From Apostichopus japonicus (taxonomy: Eukaryota; Echinodermata; Holothuroidea; Aspidochirotida; Stichopodidae), in assembly GCF_037975245.1 (NCBI RefSeq), contig NC_092581.1, positions 12,863,303 to 12,927,302 on the forward strand: 64,000 bases of DNA. The letters run 5' to 3'. Under the pieces are notes generated by a model. That model saw only the letters and a program-made list of their open reading frames with translations, searched no databases and was not told the DNA's origin. The position numbers were made by a program, and so were the translations under genes. Numbering within the stretch: the stretch's first letter is position 1; every line of letters starts with the position of its first letter. This document shows, piece by piece, positions 1 through 15,074 of this stretch.

Positions 1-83
1 AATCTTAGAGAGTGCTTTACGGAGTATATATAAAATGAAGTTTACATTTTCAGGAAAGGGTGTGAGCTAAGTAGTTCCTTAAC

Positions 84-561
84 TAGGAATGCACCGGATC
101 CAAATTTTTGGATCCGGCCGGAACCGGATTTTGCCGGATAGTACATGAAATCCGACCGGATAAAATCCGGCCGGAACCGGATTTTTTCATTACACAAAAG
201 AAAATCATTAATAAGAAGTAGAAGTATGAAACAAGGAGCAAATCTTAGGTGAGGTATACGCATATTATAAAGAAGGTGCAATTAAGACCCCATTTATGAG
301 ATTGAATATGACTGAAGTGGTGTAATCTACATTCTTTAATAAAATAACTACAATATAATTGTTGACAAGCTTGATACAGTATGTAAATTTGTTTGCTGGA
401 AAAATACTGCATACTACCTACCTTTTTAAGGAATAATTCAGGCCAGATTTTGAAAAAGATCAGGCCGGATTTTGAAAAATATCCGGCCGGAACCGGTACC
501 GGATAATTGCTCACTATCCGGCCGGATAGTCCGGCCGGACCGGATATCCGGTGCATCCCTA
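84..561. mobile_element. hAT-like non-autonomous DNA transposon (478 bp)
   Basis: The element starts TAGGAATGCACCGGAT and ends ATCCGGTGCATCCCTA, so the termini are inverted repeats with one mismatch in the first 16 bases. The octamer TCCTTAAC is repeated exactly on both sides (76-83 and 562-569). An 8-bp duplication with this type of terminus is the signature of the hAT superfamily. The subterminal regions are crowded with ATCCGGCCGG-type words, typical of transposase-binding clusters. No transposase frame exists inside, so it depends on an autonomous relative. Confidence 0.8.
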
Positions 562-836
562 TCCTTAACTGGTCACAAAGCTTCAAATTAACATGACGTA
601 GCATTTCTCCGATAGTATTAGAATATATAATTGCACAGTGGTTTCTTGCGTGATAATCTCACATGTATTATTATTCACGGTGTCGTCACAAGGTATATAG
701 TAATTGTCACTGCAGTTAGTATCATCAACCTATGCTTCATTTTACCTTTATTATATGATTCTTTTCAAAATAACATTTTTATTTTCATCAACTTACGCTA
801 CATTACATTACATAACTTTTACATTACATAACATTA

Positions 837-1090
837 AAGGAGTGTTAGCTCAGTGGTTAACGCCGGTGCCTTCCAATTATAAGATCCCCAGTTCGAGTCA
901 CTCCAAGATTAATGTATGCCGTCCAGTTACAGAGTTGTTGACAATTGACGATTCATAATCATGGACGTTAAATATGAATGTAAGAGACTGACTTCGGTCA
1001 GCTTGCGGCTTTGAAAAGCTAATGAGGCTTTTACGCGAGTTCCTGTTTGCAGTAGGATCTAAAATACATACATACAAATACACAAACATA
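837..1090 (+). mobile_element. tRNA-derived SINE, copy 1
   Basis: The head has an RNA polymerase III A box (TAGCTCAGTGG) and B box (GTTCGAGTC) about 40 bp apart. GGAGTG at the front is complementary to CACTCC just after the B box. An unrelated body of about 170 bp follows, then a CATA-rich tail. The same sequence recurs at 60887 with only scattered changes, which shows it is an interspersed repeat and not a free tRNA gene. Confidence 0.8.
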
Positions 1091-2159
1091 ACTCAGAAGG
1101 CTATACTATACCTGATTAGAACATTTCTGAGGCGGACAAGCCATGCACGAAACAATCAAGTAGAATCTCTCCTTGTTTTTGGTTTCCGTCTATTTAAGCT
1201 AGATTAGCCAACAATTCTTATAGTTTTGTTAAGTTACATTAAGCACTCCCCCACCTGTTGAATACAAATATCTTTCTTGACCTTAGTTGACCTCTAACCT
1301 CAGCATGAACGCAATATGCATCTAGCTTTCATATATTTCTGACTTATATGTTTTTAATTTGAATTGCGAAATATGAACTGCGATGGTTTCCATGCATATT
1401 GGGCGACCCCGGGGATTGCCAAAGAACCCATAGCAGTAAGAGGGCGGCGTATGGATAGGGTTCCACTAGCGTCCTTAGACTATCAAATCCGATATTTAAA
1501 GTGCGCTTACACGGAGGGGCGGAAGGGCGGAAGGTACGCCATCAATGTTTCTGCAGGCTCGAGGACCTAGGTCACTTTCAGTCCGCAGATAATAGTGTTA
1601 TTACTGCCAATTGTGCACACTATTTTGGTGGCCTTTGTAATACTGGACGTATAAGAAAAATACTACACTTAATATATTTAGTATGGATTTTCCTTCCCTG
1701 AACTTCAGATACCCCTTCCCATTGAACGTATTTTGCAAACCTCAAACATCACACGCTATGTAAACGGTATAGTGTTGAAGCTTGTATAATTCCTGTAAAC
1801 CGCGTCCTAACATTCACACGCAGATTTTACTGTACGTTTCGAACACGAAAGTTTGTCTAAATTGTTTGCTTTGAACAAAATATATTTTTAAAAACAGTCA
1901 TGTTAATTTATAATTCTCAAGTAATTGCCGAACAGGATTTAGGTATATATTTGGTGAATAAAGAATCATATTAGGTCTTAAAAGTTGGTGAGTTTTACAG
2001 ATATAGTTAACTGTCAATAACAACATGCGTAATATACGGTAATATACAGTTTGAAATGGCCTTCTGGCTACATTCCAAGCGGTTTGATGGAAATGTTAAT
2101 TATTATTCCAATACATGGCAGTAAATTAATAATAATATGCTTAAACTAATATCACAAAA
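1091..2159. other. Intergenic, no gene seen
   Basis: The frames at 1364-1570 and 1501-1701 have no family resemblance and no splice context. The rest is ordinary AT-rich sequence. Confidence 0.6.
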
Positions 2160-2520
2160 CCACAATTACATTAGCATCCCCCGTCTGAACAACATACTGA
2201 ATAAATCAACATATAAGAGAACATGGGGATAGCGCTAAAGCTTCAATTAAATGAGCATTTCGGTCTCAACAAGTATATATTGAATAAATTATACTACGTT
2301 CAATTAGGTGAACTTAAAGGACCATTTCCATCTCAAAATATACTTAATAAAACGCATACTCGGAGCCTATGATGATATCAGTGTTGACATGCAATAATTA
2401 AAGGGGCATTCCAGTCTAGACTATGAATAAATTAACACCAGGGCCAATAATGACATCACTACTGGTAGCGGCAATTAAAGGAGCGTTCCTGGTTGAATAC
2501 GTCCTAATTAAATCAAACGC
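2160..2520. repeat. Degenerate AATTAAAGGRGCATTCC-type repeats
   Basis: Four loosely similar copies begin near 2245, 2318, 2395 and 2471 with AATTAAA or TTAAAGG followed by GCATTCC/GTCT and a TGAATAAATTA word. No gene is visible. Confidence 0.35.
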
Positions 2521-5248
2521 AAATTACAGGTCTATAATCATAATAAAGTATTGTACATGATATGAACCTTTAATCGATTTACCAAGGAACAAAATCCGTA
2601 TCACAGATCGTTCTCTTATTTGTTTGACATTTCTCTGCCCGCCTCCATATTGTTGACATTTATGTAACCTCTACTTTTAATATAATTAATACGGTTTGAT
2701 TAAATAAAGTCTTTGACAAGATAGATGACTAACCTTTTGTTTTAGATATGTCCTTCCCTGTCGGAGCTGATGAAACGCATAATAGAATCAGGGCAAGAAT
2801 CGGTAAACAACGCAGGAGAGCCATAGTGTCTACAGTTTGTTGTATATAAGTTCTGTGAGGAAAAGAAAAGAAAGAAAAATAAAGTTAAACATTTTGGGAA
2901 TAAATTTCCCTCTTTGGGTGCACGATACTAATCGTAGACCTGTTAACTTATCAAGTGGCTTCCGTTTTTGAGGACTTTGACATCTTTTTTCGTTCTGTAC
3001 AGTGATTGGTCAACGATGTCGTAATTAATTATACCAAGTAGCTTTATGTATCTGTTGCTATGCAATTGGTTTGTGTTATTATTTGAAATTATTGTTCAAC
3101 TTCTTGATTTGGTTGACGATGTTTAATTGAACGACATCAGAAATTATCATCAGATATTATTGAATTTTGAAATGAACTTCTTCAGCTCTTAACGCAATTT
3201 GCTTTTAAGTCAGTGTAGGTTTACCACAGGGTCAGATGGGTCCGGGTCCAGAGCACCCCCCCCCACCCCACCCGATCTAGGGCTCCAAAATTAACAGGCC
3301 AAAGCAACAAAGTAAGTAAAAAGGGGGAGGGGAGTGACATATACCCGGAAAAAAATTGGAATAGCTTTAAATATATTTCTGCTGCCTCTTCGTATTTCAA
3401 TGTATTATTAATAATGTAATTATAAACATCAATCGAAACTAATGTAATCTTACCTACTACGTATTCTATATATATATTGCATACAAACATTAACTGTGCG
3501 CCATGGTTACAAAATGTAAACACAACGCCTACCTTGCCATTTCTCTCACTGCAACCACTTTTGAAGCTTATGTATTATGAGAGGCCCAGGGTTATCCAAG
3601 AGCTAAATTCGGCATTGAATATAGGTTCTTAATCCAATGATCGTAGCTTGCCTCCATTACGATAAAATTACGCTTAGTAGAATTAGAGAAAAGAATTTAA
3701 ATTGATTTCGTCATTTTGGAAAGATGAATTGACATTTTTTATTGGTTTGGGAAAACCAGCAGCCTTATACTGGCACTTAAACTGCACTGTACTACTATGA
3801 AATATTAGTAGTAGTAGTAAGTTGAGTCTCGTCTATCCGACATGCTCAGTGATTAACCTCCGCCACGTATCACGCACGATCTTGCGCAAGGTTTACTATG
3901 AAATATTACCACATTATTATCATCTGATTCTAGAGCGTTCATACCCCAATCCGAAATTGTTTTGGATTCGATGCTTTTGCGAAGGTTTTATGGATTCTGC
4001 ATCATAGGAATCATACGAAACATTTGCGCTACATTGAATGGATTGTTTTTGTCGGGAAATGTGATATAGCTATGGCTCATGTGCGTACATATGGTCACGG
4101 GTGGGCCTGGAGTAAACACCAGATAATACTCATCCATATTTACCAACCAATAAAGTTAAAAACGTATCTCGTCCTCTGTGGATATTTCTGAACCGTGGTT
4201 TCATCCTCTTCCCCTAATAAAAATTCTAGCCTAAGATTGTTCATACTCCCCTATCCCCCTCCCCCACCCTTCCTGTCATTAACCGACTACCTGAGCGTAC
4301 ACCATGTCTATTTGCTGTGTAAACTTTGGTTCAATCATTTCTGCTGGATTATATGTCACCAGCTCACTCTCGTTTGATAAATCCTTAAAACGACGATGTA
4401 ACTTTCCAGTGCCTCGTTCCCTTTCCTCTTTATGTATATTAAAGAAGGATTTTGATTCAATATTGGCAATCTCAACTTCACTGAACATACAATTCTAGGA
4501 GTGCATATTAAAACGGCTGGGAAAAAGCTGTGAAACGCCGGGCCCCAGCGTTAAATATCTTGTCGATATAGAATGCTATATTAGAGATGCAATCTTCATG
4601 CAGACCTGTTTCCTGATTTTACCAGTTCCAGGCTTTCTTATCATATCTGACATCGTGAGGTCAGCTCGGTTGTTTTGGAAGTTGATTCACATTTTGAGGA
4701 GAAACACAAAACTCGTTCTCATCAATTCAATCATTTCAATCCTGGGGAATGAGGAATACAAACGTCTCTGCGAGGGACAGGGAGGGGAGGCTGGGGCTTA
4801 AGGCCACGAAATCAGGAGAGTATTGATAAACATTACGGTCCTACAAGTGATGGACATTTGATTTAATTTATAGAAAAACTTGTTTACTCAAGGTTTGCGA
4901 GTGAGTGTCTGAACACAACGTAAGGAAAACTAGATAACGGCTACTCATCTCGGTGTTAAAAGCGAAAAGGAGTGACCATAATTTGAATATTTATCGGAAA
5001 GGTATTGATAGAAAGATAAAAATTAGCTTCGTGTTTCTTTCCTCACAAAATAAGGTACAAAGTAAGAAAAGCAACAGCTTTGCCGTTATTTGAGAGAGAT
5101 GCAAACGTAAGTCCAGAATAAGCGTGGTTTGACAAATGTACACTCAAAACGGAAAATAAATTGGGTTGATCGAAAAACCAAAAATGTAATCGTTACACGT
5201 GCATGATAAGCTCTCAGTGATAGTAATTACAGAAAGCCTATAATACGA

Positions 5249-5251
<3 letters not shown>
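2521..5251. other. Intergenic, no gene seen
   Basis: Contains a short C run (3256-3268), an AGT triplet run (3808-3820) and pyrimidine-rich sequence near 4250. No supported coding exon. Confidence 0.6.

Positions 5252-5323
<72 letters not shown>
5252..5323. repeat. (TA)n array
   Basis: About 36 uninterrupted TA units. The IYIY frame across it is not a gene. Confidence 0.97.
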
Positions 5324-5326
<3 letters not shown>

Positions 5327-8300
5327 GTAACCCTGAGACTTTTTGATCTAGAGACGACGTACTTTTACATCAAATTAGAGATTTTTTAAAGCATTGGGTT
5401 GAAACCCGACAAACGCATCGCTTTGCGTTCGTGCGTAGGTAAGAGGTAAGATGCAAATCAAAATTCGTTAACCAACCTGTCATGAAATCGGTAAACATAG
5501 GATTAGGTTTATTTATTATTATTGTTGTTATTGCATCTCTTGATTAGTTATATGAAAACTGATAACCATCACAAGCTGTAGATCAGAAATTGGAAAAGTG
5601 CAAACAAGCTTGTCAAAATTTACCAGTGAATTCCTAAAACGTGGCCTCTACATGTTTCCTTGATCAGATCAACTGGCTTACCTTCATAGTCCAGTGCCTT
5701 TCATCAAAGAAAAATCAAAACCAAGGATTTTATATATTTAACGGGGGGGGGGGGAGGGGGGGGACATATGCGATTTATCGGAGAATTCGCACATAACCAT
5801 GGGTAGTTTGTCATTCTTTGAAAGCAGAAGCAGAAAGCAGAAAATTCTTTAGTGTTTTTTTTTATAATTTGGCTTTCATTGTACTTCAGAAGTCTTTTTG
5901 CCAGAAAAACTTAGGAAATAATCCAACTTAATTGGAATTGTTTACTGCCTGGTGAAAAGTGATATGTATTCAAGCGTAATGTAATGGCTCGACCAATCAG
6001 GCCTCTTGTATCTGTCGATATGGTTCATTTATTGTGGAAAATTTCTGTGAATGAAAGTACAGAATATGTGTTCGTTTAATACTGCCATAGTGTTGTGTGG
6101 TTATACAATAGGGGCCTCAAACGTTGTACTGTTTTCTGGAGTTGTATACTTTCTGCAAAGCATTATGAATAAAAACATAATAATAATAATACTGATAATA
6201 CTGATATACGTGACTTTAAAATTTCCCTCTGTAATAAAACGACACACTGTTCTGCTTAGAAGGTATTTCAGAAATTCGACTGGAAATTATAAACACATTA
6301 GCTTTAACAACAGTGACTTAAGAATAAATAAGAATAAGTGATGTAGCGAGATGCAACATTAATTCATTATATGTGTTCATGTTAACCCGAACAAGATATA
6401 TACTCCCGTTAGGGTTGAACCTTAACAGGCCTTCTGTGGTGACTCTAGAACCACAAGAAAATACAATAACACTGAGGTAGCCGGTTTAGACACACGTCTA
6501 TTCAATAGGATAACTGTAAGGCAAGTGTGAGATATATACAAGAATGGATGAAGCCTGGTGACGTATATCACCATAGCGTAGGCTGGGAGGTTCAGCCGTT
6601 TGGTGTAATAACAAGCAATTAATATGAAACTATGAATCTACTACACCTTCCACAAGTTTAGATGAGCCGGGGGTTTGGGCGGTTGGGGTGTGTGGCGTGG
6701 GTGGGTTCTGGGGCTGGGGGTTGGGGTGGGGTGGGGTGGGGTTGGGTTGGGTTGGGTGAAGGTTGGGGCTGGGGTTGGTTGGAATGAAAGCGGAAAGGGA
6801 AAGTAAGGACAAATCCGCTTTTAGAATCAGCTATATCAAGGATGTCTCAACATTGTTACAAATGATCTGTAGTTAGGTCCAGTTTTTTTTGCAAACAATT
6901 CCTCCAAAAAATTTTCTTTTCTTTCCTGAAAATAGTCATTGTTGTATTCTTAGGATGTCTTGTTCGGAAAGTTTATTTTGAAATAAACGTTGTACTCTGA
7001 CAAGTACCATTCGACTATCTCTTAGACAACTGCACGTTATGATTCCAAAGGGTCGCTTATATAGGCTAGCACAGAGCTGAGCCACACAGATAAGTTGAAC
7101 GAGCCCAAGAATTCCGGCATTCATATCTACAAGTATAAGAAAATGGTCAGTGCTCAACAGACAACTGACAACAGACAACAGACGAGAGGACATCCACCCG
7201 CGACCCTGTCAACTCCAACAAACAAATACGTTATTAGTTGCTAGCACAACTTTACTTATAGACGTAATATTATTATGCACCTGTCTTTTGTAGCCTATAA
7301 ATGTGCCTGAGAATACACCATTCACGTCTAAAATCTGGAGAACCCCCTGGCACCCTTATCCGGGAGTCGATTGGAACGGGCCCAGGGTCACACACGCCCT
7401 CTTTTTGTTTGTATAATGTCCTACATCCGTCCTCAACATCAATGTTTTACACTATAAATGCAGACTCCATGGGCATACAGTTACTCTTCATAAATCATGT
7501 AAGCGTTTTCATTCTATATAAATCTACATGCACCTTGTCACTTTTGACGGGAAAAAAAACATACTCCCCCTCAAAAATCCTGTATAAAATGACACGAAGT
7601 AGTATCATTATTTAATGAGAAAGCTGTACATTTTCCGCTTTTAAAATTCTTTCTTGCTTCCTAATGTTCACTTATACGTCTCATACTTTGATCGATGTCA
7701 GGATAAGTGCAGTGTTAAATGGAATCATGACATTTTCGATGATATGGTCTAAAACGGTTTACTATACCTATCGAAACAGATAAGAGTCGGATTTATAAAG
7801 ATAAATGCCAGTTGGCGTTCCATATAAAACTTAGTTATAAATCTATATAATATTTATCTTCCCTGAAAAATTCATCCTGAGTTCTGAATTTTAAAATCTT
7901 AAAATGCATCATCTTTGCAGAATTTCTGAAAGAGAGTATCAAAATACTGTATTCCATCTGTTTCACGGTATTTGGGGAAAAAATTGTCAGTATGTCAGGA
8001 AAAAAATTAACATAAGTTATATGCCAGTACACTAAAGTCATTATGTTATGTTTAAAATATCAGTACATGAGAAATAATATCAACATGTTATAGCTCAACG
8101 TCAACATGTCAACAATCAAATCAACAATGTGATTCGGTCTGAGAAACGCTTGAATTTTGTGACAAATCGGCGTTCGTTGGTGGTACCATTCGTTTTACAA
8201 TTTTTCAGATTTGATATCAACATTTTACGATGAAGCACTACCGGCATGTTACAGTAGAACATCAACGTGTCATAGGTAATATTGAATATGTTATATGCTT

Positions 8301-8722
8301 AAACAAAAAGTACATTTTTCATTTCCTTTTGGTAAAATTGGCAATGCTCAGTTACTTGTGAAACCAATTTACAAAGATTAACCAAACATTTTTGTCAATG
8401 AGCTTAAAGTTTCTTGAAGTCTTCGTATGGTCGGTCATCCTTTAAAGCGTATTCCTGTTGAAAGTCTGCAAGATAACATTTCCTTAAAAAAATTGTTTAA
8501 GGGATTTCGGTAAAATGACTGAAAATTGAATGATATATTTCTACAATATGACTTAAACAGTAACAGGGCTTGACTTTGAGGACGTGTGCAATCCCCCCTC
8601 CCACCCCCCCCCCCCTCTAAATCCTGTTATCATATACATTTATTCGTAACAGTACGAAGAAAGTAAAAAATAGTTAAATGTCTTACGGAAAATTATGCAC
8701 TTCCCAAAAAATATTTGAATGG

Positions 8723-8725
<3 letters not shown>
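5324..8725. other. Intergenic, no gene seen
   Basis: Contains a G tract at 5743-5763, the G-rich region at 6660-6778 and a C tract at 8594-8618. Small frames at 6051, 6936 and 7301 show no recognisable domain. Confidence 0.6.
6660..6778. repeat. G-rich tract (GGGTT/GGGGT units)
   Basis: The plus strand carries many runs of three to five G separated by one to three bases. It could fold into a G-quadruplex. It encodes nothing. Confidence 0.7.

Positions 8726-8800
<75 letters not shown>
8726..8800. repeat. (TA)n array
   Basis: About 37 TA units without interruption. Confidence 0.97.
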
Positions 8801-8803
<3 letters not shown>

Positions 8804-9921
8804 ATTATGTTTGGCTAGCTTACCTTTGACGAGTATTATTTCAAGATATTTATTATATGTAACTGATTTTTTTTATTAATAAAAAACCCCATGAAGAGCA
8901 AAATATGAATTGGGATCTTTCGATCGGTCGAATTGGTCTATTGGAAAGAATAATAAACCAACCGAGTCCTTTTGCATGTAAAGAAAGATAAACTATGAAA
9001 TATCTTAAGGATAAAAATAACTAGCCAGTGTTATTATTCATCTCTCATATACTATCGATTGTCGTTTGGTTTCCGACCTTTGTCTTTAATCAAAGGACCA
9101 TTTCGTCTCTTTGCTATGGTATTGATTTCGATTGAAAATATTTATATTAGTTTTCCGTGATATGAAAAATTTCCTTTCGAATGGAAATACTCTGAAATGA
9201 AGTGTAAATGTCGTTGGTATTTGACTTAGCTATGACTGAGAGTACTGTTTGAAAAAAAGCGACAGATGTAATCATGTAAGAAATGAAATACACCGTCACC
9301 CCTGCGCCATCTTGTTTTCATTGGTGGTATTTCAGGTGCGGTGTAACGTCATTTTGCGTTTGAGCATATAGCTGCAAAACCCTACGCTGTTTTCCTTGTA
9401 GGCTGCCCATGTATAACCTCTCAATGAAAGTGTATTCCTACTGTACTGTGGTTGTGGTTATATATACTGAACACGTTCAAAATTAAAACAGAGTAGTGAG
9501 TTGAATGAATTTCAATATTAATCAACCGACAAAGTCCTTTCGTTGTAATTAAGACAGTCTTTAGCTTTGTTAAGATCTACGCCGTGTGCGAAATAGTTAA
9601 AGTGTCAAGTTAAATCTGTATAGTTTGGTTTCGTTAGCAGTACAGTATCAACAGTATAGTTACGTCAAAAACGTCCGTTTCGATAAAGTGATTAATTACT
9701 ATTGATTTATTCATTAATCAGTTGATGAGTTTTTTTCAATTTAATAATCAGCACCAGATCCAAAAGATGTCTATGTGATTGAATTTTTCATTTACTGGTT
9801 TGGAATTGTATAAGATTATGCGACTAATAAAACAACATTTAATTCCTGATCAAACATAAAATATTGAATACTAATTTGTGGTTAAGTTTGCACGAGATTA
9901 GGATCAAGTGTATGGACACAC
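8801..9921. other. Intergenic, no gene seen
   Basis: AT-rich sequence without repeats, motifs or coding signal that I can support. Confidence 0.6.
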
Positions 9922-10055
<134 letters not shown>

Positions 10056-10372
10056 CTGAATGATTCATCTACCTACGACAGTATATAAGTGGACAAAACA
10101 CTGATTTTCGTATCGAAAATGGCATGGCAGTTATGGACGCTGGCATATGAATAGAATATGAACTATCAATGCGTCATCATAAGCAAACTATAAAAATAAA
10201 GTCTTTGATTGTTTACTTTTTCCAGATAGTACGCATGTTATTAATAACGTTTGTAAGCTACATAAGATCCGAAGGATATCACTACCAAGTTACATGTGTA
10301 CATAGTAAACATCATCTGTGTATATATTTGATATATAGCACACATGTTAGACTTTATATAGTGTTCACATGG

Positions 10373-10700
10373 CCGCCGAATGTAGTCTGCGCACATGGCA
10401 CCAGTAGATGTAGTATATATGTACATACCGCCACATGAAGTCTGCGCACATGACACCAGTAGATGTAGTATATATATGTACCCGCCACATGTAGTCTGCG
10501 CACATGGCACCAGTTAATGTTGTATATATGCACACACCGCCACAAGTAGTCTGCGCACATGGCACCAGTAGATGTAGTATAGATATATATGTACCCGCCA
10601 CATGTAGTCTGCGCACATGGCACCAGTAAATGTTGTATATATATGCACATGCCGCCACATGTAGTCTGCGCCACACGGCACTATAGTAGATGTATAACCT
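10373..10700. repeat. Minisatellite, six copies of 54-58 bp
   Basis: Copies begin with GCCACATGTAGTCTGCGCAC at about 10375, 10430, 10484, 10539, 10597 and 10654. The length differences come from a short TA run inside each unit. Related GTGCACATG words continue, degenerate, to about 10805. Confidence 0.9.
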
Positions 10701-10805
10701 GTGTCTCTATACAAAATGCAACCAATAGATGAGTGATGTGCACATGTTGACAGTAGATGTAATATGTGCACATGCAGTCATTATAATTTATCTGTGCACA
10801 TGTTA

Positions 10806-11599
10806 CAAGCATATACTTTCTTATACGTGCGCTTGTCACAGTGGAATTATCGCCACTCGTTTTCTCTGTACTTCAAGGGTATAGAAATTAATTGAAATAG
10901 CAACGGTAAGGCGGAAGTACTTCCCCCCCCCCCCCCCCGTACACACTTAATGCTATCCAGCGTTCCGTTAACCAAACTACCAATTCGGCGTTCCTTGATT
11001 TCAGTCCTTGCTATTGCTTTCACCGACTATTGAGCAAAATTTGAAACATCTGAATGTATAAAAGATTGATGGCTTAATTACATTTTGCACTTTGTACTTA
11101 GAGGATGACCGGGTAAAACAGCTTAAAAATAGCGACCTTTTTCAAAAAAAATACCATATTGGCAAGTTTTTTGTTGTTGTATCTCCATATTAGGCAACGT
11201 TTTGATGGCAGTAAGCGATTAACATGATTTATGTGGTGTTTTAAATGTCACAGGGAATGAAGGATGTTTAATGCGTAGATAATTTAAGGGTATGTATAAA
11301 CCAAATAACCAAATTGCTGCATGGTCATTCTCTGTAATAATGGTTTCGCCATTCTATGCTAAATTTAAGTACACTATAGGCCTACATATACGATTATAGT
11401 GAATTTGTACGCGCAGCATACGTCGATACACGTTCAATGTTAGGAGTTTGAAATATATATTTTTCTATGCCACCTAGCAAGTGGATTGGTATCATTTAAA
11501 ACTAGATTTCGTAATATTTAAAAAAATCTTACATATCACAAAAAAATTGATATATTTATATGTATGGTTATATGGTATTCATATCTATATGTAGCCTAT
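10806..11599. other. Intergenic, no gene seen
   Basis: A C run at 10923-10938 is the only notable feature. Confidence 0.6.
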
Positions 11600-11724
<125 letters not shown>

Positions 11725-11962
11725 CAGGGCACACAAGCTGGTATCATTGTTAATTTTTATAATTGATATAATGTTAATAATTTCCTTCCCCTCCATTTAC
11801 TGATATCTTTCGTTTCAAATAAAAATCAATTTCAAACTTTAATTCAGATTTGCTACAAATTATATCAACGATTTCATTTACGACATAACAAAATAATACC
11901 TATTCTCAAAACCAATATTAAGAAACAAACAGAATGAATGGAAAAGAAATTTGCATATCCCG

Positions 11963-12569
<607 letters not shown>

Positions 12570-12655
12570 ATCTTTATATTTGAGAAAGTAACTGATTTGG
12601 TCAGTTATTGAACATGTCATTAAAGAGTGTACTACGGCATTCATTATTTGCTTTG

Positions 12656-13090
12656 TTAAGCGTGTAATATTGTGTAATATTCTACCTGTAAATAATACCT
12701 GAGTTTGTAGTCAAATGCAATAGCATCTGGCAGATTATCATTTAATTTGCAACTGAAGTAGACATAATACTTTGCATGTAAAAGATAAAAGTTGATCGGA
12801 TGTTTAGCTTCGTCGATATGACCAAACTTAACGTGATCATGGTTAATATCAAAGTTACTCTTCAGGCAAAGGTTATATAGCTCTAACCAGAAGGTTTTAA
12901 CAAAATCACATTCCCAAAACAAATGCTCTAGTATTTCATTTCTCTTTCTGACAAAATGTACATAACAAGCTATCCTTTACATTGATCTTGAATAAAAACA
13001 TGTTGGTACTAAGTATTCAATGCAAGAAACGGAACTGAAAGTTATGTATTGTGGTATCTCGTACAGCCAGATAAGGTAACGCAAATACAA
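12656..13090 (-). pseudogene. LINE reverse-transcriptase C-terminal remnant (L1/Tx1-like), broken
   Basis: On the minus strand the conceptual translation follows the C-terminal end of L1/Tx1-type ORF2 proteins. It shows a segment like RDTTIHNFQFRFLH, then FLFKINVKDSLLCTFCQKE, then EHLFWECDFVKTFW, and then NFYLLHAKYYVYFSCKL. The CxxC and H/C residues form the zinc-binding knuckle usual at this place. A TGA replaces an expected codon after FRFLH, and the frame shifts between CQKE and EHLFWEC, so it is dead. The protein ends at 12656, about 90 bp before a long tetranucleotide tract that may be its expanded 3' tail. Confidence 0.75.
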
Positions 13091-15074
13091 TGTTACTAAT
13101 GAGAGTAAATCATTCGTTAAAAATTATCATTTCCATATTTCCATATTTAATCTTGTATAAATTGTTACGACTCAAACTTTTAAAGGAGATTTTGTCCCCC
13201 TTCAAAGTGCATCCTTAAACTGAATGACGTCACAAGTTGTACTATACTCATAAAAGCGTAGCCATATACAGTATAAGAGGTACTTACAAACATGTTTCAA
13301 GTGTGCAGTATATTGACGTCACACTTTCAATCAATGTGGTGACTACTTTAAGATGTATTTAGGTCAAACATGCACAGTTTGGTTACTTCATTTTGCTTCC
13401 CTGTAATTCAACAACGTTGTTCAAGTAAAGTAAACGTACATTGATCAAAATCGATAAGACAATGAAAGATCGGTTGATCGACTATACGCATCCTTGAACT
13501 CATTACCCTTGGGTGTATATCTAGAACGACTTGGATGCTAAATAGGGGAACACTATACTATCTGTAGGTTCTGCCTGCATCAGAGATAAGTCTGTTCAAA
13601 TTAACATTGAAATGGTATTAAAAAAAAACGGGCAGAGTGCAACGTTTTCTAGTTACAGCGTCATTTCAGTTGTAATATCCATATATACACACACACACAC
13701 ACACACGTACTAACATATGTATCTTAATCAAGAACAACACACCAGAAAAAAAAGCCTTAATATATTTGATCATCATTCCCTTAGCGGAAACATAACCTCG
13801 TCATTGGCTAACACGTATGTTGTGCGCACGTTATGCGCATACAACATGTATGGTGTGCGCATGTGCACAATCAGTTGTTGTCGTGTCTGTTACACAATTC
13901 TAGAACCAATCCCAATAATTATTAATTAATTATTTTTTTAATAATTATTAATGTAGAATGCACCATGCACAAAGTTTATATCCATGCTGTACGGTTTCCA
14001 CGTTATATACTACCTCGACATACGTCCGGATTATCGACCATCAAACGTTATTAAATGTGACAAGTATATTAATGATGTCATGTTCATGATAAGACGATAC
14101 AGAAATACTGCAGAATACCGTTATGTTCTTAAATAATGTCCCACCTTTAACCCTAACAATACCTTGAACCCTCTTTGCCTGATTCGATTTATTTTGCGTT
14201 CCGAACCCTTTCCAAACTCTCCCTGTGGCAATTAAAGATATAATACACCTTAGAATATCTCATCATGCAGCGGAAACACGACCCAGTAAGTCACAGACCA
14301 AATAAGACAATCTGACGCGTAAATTTCGAGAGGTTGACTGACAATGACTCTATACGTCAGGAAACTGATTAATTTCCTTTCATTAACAAGAAAAATCATT
14401 TGAATAATGGTCAGTATATTCTAATTTTAGTCACACTTCCGCGAAAGTCGTTTCCTGTTTATTCCTCGTCCATTCGAGATCCTTGTTTTGATTTGTTTCT
14501 TTAATTGACATGTCAAAAACAAACTTCTTTCTTCTTATTTATCTTTCTGTCTCTCTCTCCCTCTCTCTCTCTCTAGATATATACACACTTGTCTCTTTGT
14601 TCTATTTCTTCGGAGATATATGTGATTAACCAAAACGTATCGTAATTTTAAGCACTGACCTGTGGGGTAATTTTCAACCGATAGGACAAGCTTACTTAAT
14701 CAAATATATTAGCAGTCTTCAGTACGCTGTGACAGTATATATAGGCTAACATATTGGCACCATAGTACATATAATGAGGTGATTACACCAGAAAGCTGCT
14801 ATACGCGGGAATGTATAGCTGCGACGCCCTGATTAAAACCTTGCTTACAGCTGTCTGCATATACCTGCTCGACGGATTGCCTGGCTATTAATAAGCTAGG
14901 ATTCTTGTCAATAATTTAGCGTATATATAAGACGTACGTATGGGTGTCACTTGCAGACTATAAGTATAGTAAGCTCTGCATCGCACTGGCTTATATATGT
15001 TTTCTTCTCATTATTCAAGTCAAATGTAATGATTGTAATCACTTATGGAATAGGAACCCCTTAGGCATGTACAT

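Noticed and set aside
837-912. Functional tRNA gene
   Set aside because: A and B boxes are present, but the T stem is not complete and the same body and tail follow at 60.9 kb, so it is a SINE head.
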